From assembly GCA_910574255.1 (NCBI GenBank), contig CAJTAK010000024.1, positions 1 to 35,504 on the forward strand: a stretch of DNA of 35,504 bases, read 5' to 3'. Position numbers and translations under genes: made by a program. Below the pieces are notes generated by a model. It saw nothing but the letters and a program-made list of their open reading frames with translations, was not told where the DNA came from and did not search any database. The DNA comes from Clostridia bacterium (GTDB lineage Bacteria; Bacillota; Clostridia; Lachnospirales; Lachnospiraceae). Below are positions 6,704-15,047 of this stretch, in pieces. Numbering within the stretch: position 1 is the stretch's first letter; the number at the start of each line of letters is the position of its first letter.

Positions 6704-8995
6704 GTGAGAAAATCAGTACAAAAAAGGCGGCAGAGCAGAAAAGCCGTAATGGAACATCGCATGAAAGGAAAGCTGGCACTATTATTTACCATAATAGTGC
6801 TTACTTTAATTGGTGTAAATGTCAGGCTGGCCTATATCAACCGGACAAATGGAGATAAGTACACGAAGAAGGTTTTGGCCCAGCAGGACACGGCCAGCAC
6901 GCTGCTTCCCTATCGACGGGGTGACATTCTGGATCGGAACGGCACAATTCTGGCTACCAGTGAGAAGGTTTACAACCTGATACTGGATCCCAAAGTACTG
7001 TTGCAAAATAAGGATGAGGATGCAGAAAAAGACTGCGTGGAACCAACCATACAGGCTTTGACGGAATGCTTTGAGCTTGACGAGGCAGAGCTTCGCACAA
7101 CCTTAAGTGAGAAGAAGGACAGCAGCTATGTACCCCTTCTGCGTCAGTTGACCAAGGATGAGACAGCAGCATTTCGGGAGATTCAGGAGGATAAAGAACG
7201 GGGGACGAAGATCAAAGGAGTCTGGTTTGAGGATTCCTATATTCGCCGTTATCCTAACAATTCTCTGGCCTGTCATGTGGTAGGCTATACGGTAACGGGC
7301 AATCAGGGACAGACAGGAATCGAGGAAGAGTACAGCAATATTCTAAATGGAACCAACGGCAGAAGCTACAATTATTTAAATGAGGATTTGGAGCAATCAA
7401 AGTCGGTGAAAGCTGCTACGGACGGCAATAGTGTGGTATCTGCCATAGATATAACTCTTCAGGGAATTGTAGAAAAGTACATTGACAAGTTTATAGAGGA
7501 CTATACGAATAAAAATATAGAAGGACCAGCGGCTAAAAATATTGGTGTCATTATGATGGATCCCCAGACAGGGGAAATCCTTGCCATGGCAGGAGATGTG
7601 GATTTTGATTTGAATGATCCTCACGATCTGGTGGAGAATGGCTACATACCTCAGGAAATTTATGATGCAATTGAAAGCAATCCTCATATTCTTGTAGATC
7701 AGGGATATATGCTGGAGCGGGAATATCAGCAGTTAGAAACGAATGGTAAGCTGGATAAGGAAAATCTGGTTCTGTTTCTCCAAAACCAGATGTGGCGGAA
7801 TTTCTGTATCAGTGACGGCTTTGAGCCGGGCTCTACCGTAAAACCTCTTACGGTGGCGGGAGCATTGGAGACGGGAACAATTAATGATTCTATGACTTTC
7901 CTCTGCGATGGCAAACAGGTGATTGTGGAAGGACAGAAGCCGATCACATGTGCAAAGAAAGCAGGACATGGAATCATTACGCTGGAAGGAAGCCTTATGT
8001 TTTCCTGCAATGATGCATTGATGCAGATTGCTGCTATGGAAGGATATGATAATTTCTTAAAATACCAGCAGATCTTTAATATTGGATTGAAGACGAATAT
8101 TGATCTTCCCGGTGAGACGAACAATGCGTCTACCGTATTCAGCAAAGATACCATTGGTCCTACGGAGCTTGCAACCAGCTCCTTTGGCCAGGGCTATAAT
8201 ATGACCATGATTCAGGTGGCCAGTGCTTTTTCTTCCGTAATCAATGGCGGATACTATTATAAACCTCATGTGGTAAAGAAGATTTTGGATTCCAATGGCG
8301 GTACGGTGGAAAATATCAACCCGGTTTTGGTAAAGCAGACCGTGTCGGCGAAAACCTCTTCCCTGATTCGCCAGTACCTGTATCACACCATGTACGGAGA
8401 GGCAGACGGCAACGGAAATAATGCTACGGGAAAAAAGGCAAGAGTGGCAGGCTACGCCATGGGCGGCAAGACGGGAACGGCTGAGAAGATTCCCCGTTCT
8501 GCAAGAAAGTATTTGGTATCCTTTATTGGGTTTGCACCGGTGGATAATCCCCAGGTGGTCTGTTATGTGGTGGTGGATGAGCCCAATGCGGCAAGTTCAG
8601 AGACCCAGGCAAGCAGTTCTTTTGCTCAGGAGATTTTTAAGAATATTATGAAAGAAGCTATGCCTTACTTGAATATATACCCCACGGAAGAGATTCCGGC
8701 GGACATGCAGGATGAGGTAGATGCGGAAAATGCTGCCAAAGCTCAGCAGAAAGCAGAACAGGAGGGGGAAGAAGGCGGCGAGGAAGGAGAAGAAGATATG
8801 GGAGGAGATGAGCCGGCTCCGGAAGGCGTGCTTACAGATCCGAATACAGGAGAGCAGGTTAAGATGCCTACAGAAAAAGATTTAGAGGGGCAGGAGGATG
8901 AAGGCGTCCTTGGTGGTATCGAGAGCCCTCTTTTGGGAAATGAGGAAAGTGGAGAGCAGAGCCCGGAAAGCCCAGAGAGTCCCGAAGAACCGTAA
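6704..8995 (+). CDS. ftsI: Class B penicillin-binding protein (FtsI/PBP2 type)
   Basis: This is a peptidoglycan transpeptidase that should partner the septal FtsW glycosyltransferase. Starting at GTG 6704 (AGGTGAG just upstream) it has 763 residues. There is a basic tail, a membrane anchor (LALLFTIIVLTLIGVNVRLA), and the PBP-dimer domain with the RGDILDRNGTILA motif. The transpeptidase domain has S377-T-V-K (nucleophile and lysine), S434-C-N, and K589-T-G. A ~60-residue insertion (NDPHDLVENGYIPQEIYDAI onward) sits between the DPQTGEILAMA strand and the active-site serine. The C-terminal ~100 residues have no PASTA domain and are an acidic low-complexity tail rich in E, G and P, which would lie outside the membrane. 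Earlier in-frame TTG (6680) and later ATG (6749) starts are possible. FtsI versus SpoVD cannot be settled from sequence alone, but dcw position favours the division enzyme. Confidence 0.9.
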   Translation: MRKSVQKRRQSRKAVMEHRMKGKLALLFTIIVLTLIGVNVRLAYINRTNGDKYTKKVLAQQDTASTLLPYRRGDILDRNGTILATSEKVYNLILDPKVLLQNKDEDAEKDCVEPTIQALTECFELDEAELRTTLSEKKDSSYVPLLRQLTKDETAAFREIQEDKERGTKIKGVWFEDSYIRRYPNNSLACHVVGYTVTGNQGQTGIEEEYSNILNGTNGRSYNYLNEDLEQSKSVKAATDGNSVVSAIDITLQGIVEKYIDKFIEDYTNKNIEGPAAKNIGVIMMDPQTGEILAMAGDVDFDLNDPHDLVENGYIPQEIYDAIESNPHILVDQGYMLEREYQQLETNGKLDKENLVLFLQNQMWRNFCISDGFEPGSTVKPLTVAGALETGTINDSMTFLCDGKQVIVEGQKPITCAKKAGHGIITLEGSLMFSCNDALMQIAAMEGYDNFLKYQQIFNIGLKTNIDLPGETNNASTVFSKDTIGPTELATSSFGQGYNMTMIQVASAFSSVINGGYYYKPHVVKKILDSNGGTVENINPVLVKQTVSAKTSSLIRQYLYHTMYGEADGNGNNATGKKARVAGYAMGGKTGTAEKIPRSARKYLVSFIGFAPVDNPQVVCYVVVDEPNAASSETQASSSFAQEIFKNIMKEAMPYLNIYPTEEIPADMQDEVDAENAAKAQQKAEQEGEEGGEEGEEDMGGDEPAPEGVLTDPNTGEQVKMPTEKDLEGQEDEGVLGGIESPLLGNEESGEQSPESPESPEEP

Positions 8996-9074
8996 GACTG
9001 GCCAGGCAGCAGAAACCACAGATACAGGGCATCCTAATGCATACCCTGCGGGACTGAAGATATAAATGATGAAC

Positions 9075-9104
9075 AAAACGAGACTTCTAATGAAGTCTCG
9101 TTTT
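9075..9104. terminator. Bidirectional terminator between ftsI and the chemotaxis receptor
   Basis: A 13-bp perfect stem, AAAACGAGACTTC (9075-9087) against GAAGTCTCGTTTT (9092-9104), has a TAAT loop. A and T tracts on both sides allow it to stop transcription from the left (division operon) and from the right (reverse-strand receptor). Confidence 0.88.
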
Positions 9105-9199
9105 CGTTATGATAAGAAAAACGGAAAGGCAGGAGAGAGTTTTTGCAGCATTTCTTTGTATACTGCAATATATTTCTTTTGATTCAGGCGATATTCTGC

Positions 9200-10906
9200 T
9201 TAAAACATTTGAGGACTGCCTTTCAGTTTAAACCTTCCCACAAGGCTCTTCATAAGCTGTGACTGGCTGGAAAGCTCTTCGCTTGCAGCTGCGCTTTCTT
9301 CCGCAGTTGCGGAGTTTGTCTGTACAACACTGGAAATCTGATCAATTCCCATTGTAATCTGAGAGATCGCATCAGCCTGAGTGCTGCTGGCCTCTGAAAT
9401 CTGTCCGATAATCTCTGTCATTTCACTTACGGCATTTAATGCCTGGAGCAGAGACTGGGCTGTCTCATTGACTATCTGAGTTCCATTTTCTACGGCCTTT
9501 AATGAATTTTCAATCAAAACAGAGGTGTTCTTAGAGGCTTCCGCACTTTTGCTTGCCAGATTGCGGACTTCATCGGCCACTACAGCAAAGCCTTTTCCGG
9601 CAGTGCCTGCCCGGGCGGCTTCCACGGCAGCGTTAAGGGCAAGAATGTTGGTCTGGAAAGCAATATCTTCAATTGTCTTAATGATTTTTCCGATCTCATT
9701 GGAACAGTTACTGATATCATCCATTGCCTGTATCATCTGCTGCATTTTTTCGTTGCTCACATTCATTTCCGTGCTGACGCTGCCTGCGGTTACATTTGCC
9801 TGCTGTGCGCTGTCCGCATTCTGATTTACCTTGTTGGAGATTTCATTAATGGTGGCGGCCAGTTCCTGCACGGAGCTTGCCTGCTCGGTTGCTCCCTGGG
9901 AAAGGGCCTGTGCTCCGTTGGATACCTGTTCTGAGCCGCTTGCAACCTGAGAGGAGCTTTGGCTAATCTGCTGCATTGTGTCGTTGAGCTTTTCCGCAAT
10001 GCCCCGGAAAGAGACAAGCAGAGGATAGAAGCCTCCCGTATATTCTTGTTCGCAGATAGAATCCACCGTAAAATCTCCGGCAGCCATCTTAGCAAGGAAT
10101 TTATTCTCATCATCAATAATTACCTGAAGCTTACGGATTAATCTGCGTACCTGTGCAGCGAGAACACCCAATTCATCTTTTGAGGTATAGGAAATCTCTA
10201 CATCCAAATTACCCTCTGCCATTTTTATGGCAGCATCCTCAATCTCGGAAATAGGAGTCTTAATCAGGCGTATAATCACAAATGAGAAGAAAACGCCCAC
10301 AAGGATTATAACAATGATTACCGCTGCCATAAGGCCGGTGGCAGTTCTGTAGAGGAAAAGGCTTTCTTCTGTTGCGGCATCACTGCCTTCCGTATTGTAG
10401 GTGATAATATCATTAAAGGCGCTGTTTAAAGAATTATAAAGCCCTACACATTCGCCCTCCAGGATAGCACGGGCGTCCTCCGTGCGGCCCTGTTTGGCTA
10501 ATGCCATCATTTCTTCGTCCGCTTCATTGTACTGTGTCCAGAGATTATTTGCATTATTATAGAAATTTTGTTCTTCTTCGTCAATTAATCCCTTATATGC
10601 AGCTAAGAGGGTCTCCATCTCTTGTTTTTCACTTTCAAGGTAGCGAAGGCTGGATTCCTCCACTTCATCCGAAATTGCGGTAAGATATCCTAGTTCATTA
10701 AGACGAATATTAGAAAGGGTAGCGGTCAAATCTCTTGCCGTATCAACACTGGGAAGCCAGCTTGTTGATATATCATTTGTCATATCATTCATTCGGCCCA
10801 TAAGATAAAATGACATACCGCCGATAATAAGCATGCCAGCCAGCGCAACTCCTATAAGGATATAAAGCTTTAGTCTGATTTTTAAATTTCGTATGTAGTT
10901 AATCAT
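9200..10906 (-). CDS. Methyl-accepting chemotaxis protein
   Basis: This is a 568-residue transmembrane chemoreceptor. It has an N-terminal membrane helix (LYILIGVALAGMLIIGGMSF) and an extracytoplasmic ~150-residue helical region of the four-helix-bundle type (4HB_MCP-like, with the TLSNIRLNELGYL segment). A second membrane helix (TGLMAAVIIVIILVGVFFSF) and a HAMP linker (IKTPISEIEDAAIKMAEGNL) follow, with a second HAMP-like segment (NKFLAKMAAGDFTV). The signalling domain has the highly conserved hairpin tip around IAFQTNILALNAAVEAARAG and KGFAVVADEVRNLA. Flanking heptads contain Q/E-rich methylation-type sites. AGGAG sits before the ATG at 10906. It is a lone gene; no che genes are in the window. 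The ligand is not predictable. Confidence 0.93.
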   Translation of the reverse strand: MINYIRNLKIRLKLYILIGVALAGMLIIGGMSFYLMGRMNDMTNDISTSWLPSVDTARDLTATLSNIRLNELGYLTAISDEVEESSLRYLESEKQEMETLLAAYKGLIDEEEQNFYNNANNLWTQYNEADEEMMALAKQGRTEDARAILEGECVGLYNSLNSAFNDIITYNTEGSDAATEESLFLYRTATGLMAAVIIVIILVGVFFSFVIIRLIKTPISEIEDAAIKMAEGNLDVEISYTSKDELGVLAAQVRRLIRKLQVIIDDENKFLAKMAAGDFTVDSICEQEYTGGFYPLLVSFRGIAEKLNDTMQQISQSSSQVASGSEQVSNGAQALSQGATEQASSVQELAATINEISNKVNQNADSAQQANVTAGSVSTEMNVSNEKMQQMIQAMDDISNCSNEIGKIIKTIEDIAFQTNILALNAAVEAARAGTAGKGFAVVADEVRNLASKSAEASKNTSVLIENSLKAVENGTQIVNETAQSLLQALNAVSEMTEIIGQISEASSTQADAISQITMGIDQISSVVQTNSATAEESAAASEELSSQSQLMKSLVGRFKLKGSPQMF

Positions 10907-11046
10907 GTCTCTAATCTCCTTTTATTTTCTGCTGCTCATAATTGCCGGATTCGAAAAATAATTGTTATTTTTCATATGGCTTTTCCAAAATATATCGACA
11001 TTTTTTGCTTGTTTGATAAGTAAAATTAGAAAATAGACAAAAAAAA

Positions 11047-11245
11047 TGACAGTGGAGGTGCTTTGCATAGGCGTGGATACGACGGAGATGAACAAAGAGG
11101 GCTTTTGGGCTATGGCGAAGCAGGGCCAGGCCATCCGGCAACAGTGATTATGGCAGTTACCAATACGGATCAGTTTGCTGCTGCGGAAAGGATCGGCGCT
11201 GATGAGGTAAATGCAGGAGACGGCATAATGCGTGTCAGTAAATAG
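11047..11245 (+). pseudogene. Frameshifted short gene fragment, family unknown
   Basis: From ATG 11047 one frame reads MTVEVLCIGVDTTEMNKEGF and on to GQAIRQQ, then stops at about 11148. The overlapping frame (from about 11140) continues with VIMAVTNTDQFAAAERIGAD and ends GDGIMRVSK at 11245. The two halves look like one conserved ~65-residue protein end broken by a single frameshift. The NTDQFAAAERIGADEVNAGD segment has the look of a Rossmann- or barrel-type domain, but I cannot name the family. The flanking sequences (10907-11046 and 11246-11443) show no further coding signal. Confidence 0.35.
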
Positions 11246-11443
11246 ATGATGCTGTTATTTTTATCAGGGATGATATAAGAAAATGAAATATTACAACAAA
11301 AAGAAAATAAGAATGCTAATGTGCGAAAGATCGCTGAATCCATATCCTATTGACAATGGAATACCGGATAGATATACTTAAAATCAGTTGGCAGCGGCTG
11401 ACAAAAAGCGGCCGCATTTATTGAAGATGGCGGTTGGCATAAA

Positions 11444-11620
11444 CTAACCTATGCCGAACAGGAAACGGAGGTGATTATATGATTGAATTTCATCATTGAA
11501 AAGCAGAATCACCTCTCCGGAGAATAGTTTTTTGATCACCAGAACAGTAGCAGTATCATCGTGACTTGAAAGCAATGCGGAAACAAGGACGTTTGTGTCG
11601 ATTACTGCATAGCAAAACAT
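11444..11620 (-). pseudogene. Truncated PIN-domain toxin
   Basis: A 58-codon reverse-strand frame begins MFCYAVIDTNVLVSALLSSH and continues with DDTATVLVIKKLFSGEVILL. This is the N-terminal strand and helix of a PIN-domain ribonuclease, with the first catalytic aspartate in the IDTN motif. A full PIN toxin has about 130-140 residues and three more acidic positions, all missing here. After FNDEIQ the frame runs into unrelated sequence and stops. It is a 5' remnant of a toxin gene. Directly upstream on the same strand is a short hydrophobic frame ending FLIRQARYRSE that may be what is left of the antitoxin, but I cannot support that. Confidence 0.6.
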
Positions 11621-11970
11621 TTATTCACTTCTATACCGTGCCTGGCGAATAAGAAATGCCATAAATACAAATCTAATTAGTTCTGTCAAGAAAAATATCA
11701 GATATTCAGCGATATTTAGACATTCGCAATCATCCCCTAGAAGTAATAAAAAGATTTTTAAAGTTCGCAACTTTTTTTATATGATTCAGGATTCCTTTTT
11801 TTGTATGATATGGTTGTAACAGGAAAGTGAATTCAAAGTTTTCAATATTGATATCTACCGGCAAAGGCCGGTTTGATATAGAGTGTGTCCATATCCCATG
11901 GCTTTCAGGCTTTAGCCTGAGCGGTGCGGCGGCTTTCTAAGCCGATGGCATTCCGGAATGGATGCAAAAA

Positions 11971-12036
11971 ACGATGTTCGGAGGTTCGAATCCTCCCCCA
12001 TGTGAGAATGGGTGGCTAAGTGGTTAAAGCGATCGT
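11971..12036 (+). other. Circularly permuted tRNA-like sequence (3' half before 5' half)
   Basis: Reading left to right: ACGAT (11971-11975), GTTC, and a perfect T arm GGAGG-TTCGAAT-CCTCC (11980-11996) with T54, T55, C56, A58. Then come CCCATGT (11997-12003), two bases, GAATGGG (12006-12012), T8, G9, and a D arm GCT-loop-AGC (12015-12030) with A14, G15, G18, G19 and A21. G26 and ATCGT (12032-12036) close it. ATCGT pairs perfectly with ACGAT as an anticodon stem. The two acceptor strands pair at five contiguous positions (ATGGG with CCCAT). All arms of one tRNA are present, but in permuted order, with the anticodon loop at the outside. T33 is not seen and no CCA is encoded. It may be a remnant of tRNA-targeted integration, or a processed permuted RNA. 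Confidence 0.6.
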
Positions 12037-12380
12037 AAAATTTATTTGCAACTGTCAATTGCAAAACCAGAAGACGGAAGAAGGTGTTTGGCTTTTCCCG
12101 GGGAGCCTGGGATATCAAAGATTTGGAGATTTCCATTTCTTCGGATAGAACAGGACTTCCGGCCGCAGAAAGGCAGTATGGCTTTGGATACCGAAAGCAG
12201 ATCAAAAGGGACAATCTGCCTCTCAGGGGTTGGATCCTCCCGGCAGAACTCTTTCTTAAGGAGCCATCCCCATTTCGGCGGTGGGAAAAGCAGACGCACT
12301 TCCCTATGAAGAATGTAAGGCAAATGCGTTTTAAGATGTATGCATTTGGTTTAGAAAAATGTGAGAAAGAGGGGATAGAA

Positions 12381-13496
12381 ATGAAGTATTTGATTAAGGA
12401 GCAGGAATGCGGATATCTGCTGAAGAATGGAATTTTGGAGGGACTTTTGTTTGCCGGAAAGCATCAGATTTTTTCTTTCCTTGGATATGAGCTTCGGATT
12501 GTATCTATGATGGGCAAGGTGGATACGAAGAAGCTCCCGGTGGAGCTTTTGATGCGGCAGCCGGAGTTTGCAAAGCGTGTGGTGCGGGTGCGTATTCCAG
12601 ATCATTGTATCGGGATTCATATGGTGGACGGTATTTACAAGCAGGTTTTGATGGACGGGGAGGCCCTCTATTGGAATGTGTTTGAGGAAAATGAGGTTCG
12701 GCTGGTGGATGTGACCGGTACGGAAATGACGGAAGAGCAGGTGCCCGGAATGTACCGCCATTTGATTCCTACACGGCTCTATAAGAAGGTGGTCATTGGT
12801 GAGGGGGAGACAGGGCTTTTGTACATAGACGGGCATTTTGACAGGGAGCTTGCCTGCGGAACTTATTATTACTGGAATTATGCTCATGAGGTGTCCTGTA
12901 AGATCTTTAATTTGAAAGTGCAGCAGCTGGATATTTCCGGCCAGGAGATTTTGACGGCGGATAAGGTGGGAATCAGGCTCAATATTTTGTGCAGCTATCG
13001 GATTACGAAGCCTTTGGAGCTGGTGAAGAAGATGGAGGGAGCTTCCAAGCTTTTGTATACCCGGGTTCAGCTTGCGGCAAGAGAGTATGTGGGACAGTTT
13101 CGTCTGGATGAGCTTTTGGCTCAGAAAGAGGAGATTGGACGTGTGCTGGGGCAGAGGCTTTTGGAGGTGCAGGAGGAATACTGTGTGGAGGTTCTGGATG
13201 TGGGGATCAAAGACATCATTCTGCCGGGGGAGATTCGGGATATTATGAATACGGTTCTGGTGGCGGAGAAGAAAGCACAGGCCAATGTGATTATGCGTCG
13301 GGAGGAGGTGGCTTCCACCAGAAGTCTTTTGAATACGGCGAAGCTGATGGAGGAGAATCCGGTGTTGTATCGGTTGAAGGAGTTGGAGTATTTGGAGAGG
13401 ATCTGTGATAAGGTGGGATCGATCTCGGTGAATGGGGGTGGGAATATTTTGGAACAGTTGGCTGGGATGGTGGTGCCTGAAAGGAAAAATGCGTGA
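12381..13496 (+). CDS. SPFH/prohibitin-family protein (slipin-like)
   Basis: The protein has 371 residues from ATG 12381, preceded by an AGAGGGGA ribosome site. The central part (about residues 150-320) is an SPFH domain: GLLYIDGHFDRELACGTYYYW, QQLDISGQEILTADKVGIRL, then ARE-x-VG, LLAQKEEIG and YCVEVLDVGIKDIILP. The family scaffolds membrane microdomains and protease regulation. Unlike typical slipins there is no obvious N-terminal hydrophobic hairpin. Instead ~130 N-terminal residues (MKYLIKEQECGYLLKNGILE) form a separate region, and the C-terminus contains a helical AEKKAQANVIMRREEVAST segment. An open frame extends upstream to 12084, but it lacks family similarity and a ribosome site. No NfeD-like partner is next to it. 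Membrane attachment is inferred, not seen. Confidence 0.8.
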   Translation: MKYLIKEQECGYLLKNGILEGLLFAGKHQIFSFLGYELRIVSMMGKVDTKKLPVELLMRQPEFAKRVVRVRIPDHCIGIHMVDGIYKQVLMDGEALYWNVFEENEVRLVDVTGTEMTEEQVPGMYRHLIPTRLYKKVVIGEGETGLLYIDGHFDRELACGTYYYWNYAHEVSCKIFNLKVQQLDISGQEILTADKVGIRLNILCSYRITKPLELVKKMEGASKLLYTRVQLAAREYVGQFRLDELLAQKEEIGRVLGQRLLEVQEEYCVEVLDVGIKDIILPGEIRDIMNTVLVAEKKAQANVIMRREEVASTRSLLNTAKLMEENPVLYRLKELEYLERICDKVGSISVNGGGNILEQLAGMVVPERKNA

Positions 13497-13518
13497 GGTT
13501 TCCCGGGAGGTGGTGTTC

Positions 13519-13732
13519 GGGACTGGCACAAAATAGGCCGGCAGACTTTTCCATATCAGTGTTCGGACGGTTCACGTACACTCAGTATGCTCTGAACGGA
13601 CATTACCCAAGAGAAGTTTTTCCAGTTATGGAGGCTGCTTAGGGTAATATCCGTTCATATCATACAGAGCGTTCGTGAACAGCCGGACACTTGATATTGG
13701 AAAAGCCTGCCGGCCTATTTTGTGCCAGTCCC
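13519..13732. repeat. 214-bp near-palindrome (long inverted repeat)
   Basis: The ends GGGACTGGCACAAAATAGGC (13519-13538) and its exact reverse complement (13713-13732) continue inwards as matching arms of about 92 bp with scattered mismatches, around a centre containing TCCAG/TGGA. It begins 22 bp after the slipin stop. On the + strand the right end is followed by GTTTTT, so the hairpin could also terminate transcription. There is no coding frame inside and no clear target-site duplication. The surrounding gene-free stretch 13497-14077 holds this element, a promoter-like site and a set of short direct repeats. Confidence 0.85.
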
Positions 13733-13842
13733 GTTTTTACGTTGTGGAAGGTATCTGATGGATGCTTCTGTAGATATTTCCTTTGGAGAAGCTATATTAT
13801 TATGGATTCTTGTGGGGCTGGTGAGAGGATATGGAAAAGGGA

Positions 13843-13870
13843 TTGAAATGGTATGGTTTCATATTATAAT
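13843..13870 (+). promoter_or_regulatory. Candidate sigma-A promoter
   Basis: TTGAAA (13843-13848), a 16-bp spacer and TATAAT (13865-13870) lie 208 bp before the unknown gene at 14078. A second TATAAT at 14040-14045 has no good -35. Confidence 0.45.
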
Positions 13871-13883
13871 GAAAGAAGCAAAA

Positions 13884-13964
13884 GTGCGATTTGGGGCATA
13901 ATCGGGGGAACAAAAATAGTGATTTGGGGCAAAGGGGGAAAGAAAAATAGCGATTTTGAGCAAA
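13884..13964 (+). repeat. Three imperfect direct repeats in the leader
   Basis: AGTGCGATTTGGGGCA (13883-13898), ATAGTGATTTGGGGCAAA (13916-13933) and ATAGCGATTTTGAGCAAA (13947-13964) recur with 31-34 bp spacing, just downstream of the candidate promoter. They could be protein-binding iterons. They are too few and too degenerate for a CRISPR array. Confidence 0.45.
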
Positions 13965-14077
13965 ATAAGGACAATGAAAATAATGATACTGTGAAAATTG
14001 AGCAAATATATCTAAGTGTTTTTTGATTGCTTGTGTTATTATAATTTGTGTAAACGGAATTTGGAGGATTGTGAAGA

Positions 14078-14839
14078 ATGAGTTTTGAAAGGCCCTATTA
14101 TAGGGATTTAAATTGTCATCCCTTATTATTTTATATAATATTTGGCGTAAAAGATCAGGAATTGAAGGTTTCAGGAGAAAAGCATCATGTTGATGGTTTC
14201 CCAAAAGGTTTGGATTTTGTATTTTATAATAGAGAAAAGAACAATTCCTACATGCAGTCATTACTGGGAGGCAATATAGGTAAAATACTTGACAGAGAAA
14301 AACACGATCTCTACAAAAAGGTAGAAAATACAGATAACTGGGCAGTTATTCGTGGTGAAATACAGCAGGATGAGAATCTAAGCTACATGCGAAATACAAT
14401 TGGGTTTATTCAGGCACTTATAGAAAATGACGCTATAGGGGTGCTTGATCTGCAGACATTTACACTCTATTCATCCCAGGAATGGACAAATAAATTTTTT
14501 GAACAGGAATTTAACCCCTATAATCATGTAACGATTCTCTCGTCAGAAATGGAGGATGGTTTCATGTGGCTTCATACGAGGGGAATGCGAAAATTTGGAA
14601 GACCGGATATTGGAATTGAAAAAGTAGCTGTAAATGAGGTTGAAAATGCGGTTCAAGTGATTAACCAGATGATATATTATGGCAGCTTGGGAGCATTTTT
14701 TGATAAAGAAATTAAGCTGCATACATATAATGGGAAAGCTTATATTGTAAAACCGGAGTTTGTGAATGACTATGAGAATACGGATTATAATAATTCTTAT
14801 TACCGTTTTTTATGGCAGGAATGTAAGTGTGTGGAATGA
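14078..14839 (+). CDS. Hypothetical protein at the start of the restriction-modification island
   Basis: A 253-residue soluble protein with no signal peptide or membrane segment that I do not recognise. It starts at ATG 14078 after TTGGAGGA. Features visible are an N-terminal SFERPYYRDLNCHPLLFY, a central GFIQALIENDAIGVLDLQTF and the motif GFMWLHTRGMRKFGRPDIGI. The motif is compact, with aromatic, basic and acidic residues, and could form an active or binding site. The C-terminus (NNSYYRFLWQECKCVE) is intact. The DNA is AT-richer than the upstream housekeeping genes and resembles the hsd genes that follow. The 208 bp to hsdM contain only short broken frames. A link to the type I system is possible by position only. 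Confidence 0.7.
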   Translation: MSFERPYYRDLNCHPLLFYIIFGVKDQELKVSGEKHHVDGFPKGLDFVFYNREKNNSYMQSLLGGNIGKILDREKHDLYKKVENTDNWAVIRGEIQQDENLSYMRNTIGFIQALIENDAIGVLDLQTFTLYSSQEWTNKFFEQEFNPYNHVTILSSEMEDGFMWLHTRGMRKFGRPDIGIEKVAVNEVENAVQVINQMIYYGSLGAFFDKEIKLHTYNGKAYIVKPEFVNDYENTDYNNSYYRFLWQECKCVE

Positions 14840-15047
14840 GGGGCTGATAGTTAAAGGGATAATGTTACGACAAATGCATGAATAAATAGATTATGAACAA
14901 TCTATTACAGGTGCCGGACAGGTTGAAGAGGATGGAAACATTTATGTGTTTGTCGTGTTGGAAATGGGGTAGGAGTGGAAAAAAGAAATCAAGTATGATA
15001 AACTAATTTTTATATAAAGAACTGATATGTATTAGTAGGGGGTATTT

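Noticed and set aside
11900..11960. Ordinary tRNA using a 5' half upstream of the T arm
   Set aside because: I could not fit an acceptor or a D arm with conserved residues in this stretch. The matching 5' half is downstream.
12084..12380. Upstream extension of the slipin frame by 99 codons
   Set aside because: It has no family similarity and no ribosome site, and begins in the tRNA-like and fragment zone. The ATG at 12381 has a good ribosome site.
12351..13529. Long reverse-strand frames over the slipin gene (up to 392 codons)
   Set aside because: Low-complexity H/P/L-rich translations, antisense to a clear SPFH gene; a shadow.
13884..13964. Possible CRISPR array
   Set aside because: Only three degenerate units with uneven spacing and no cas genes.
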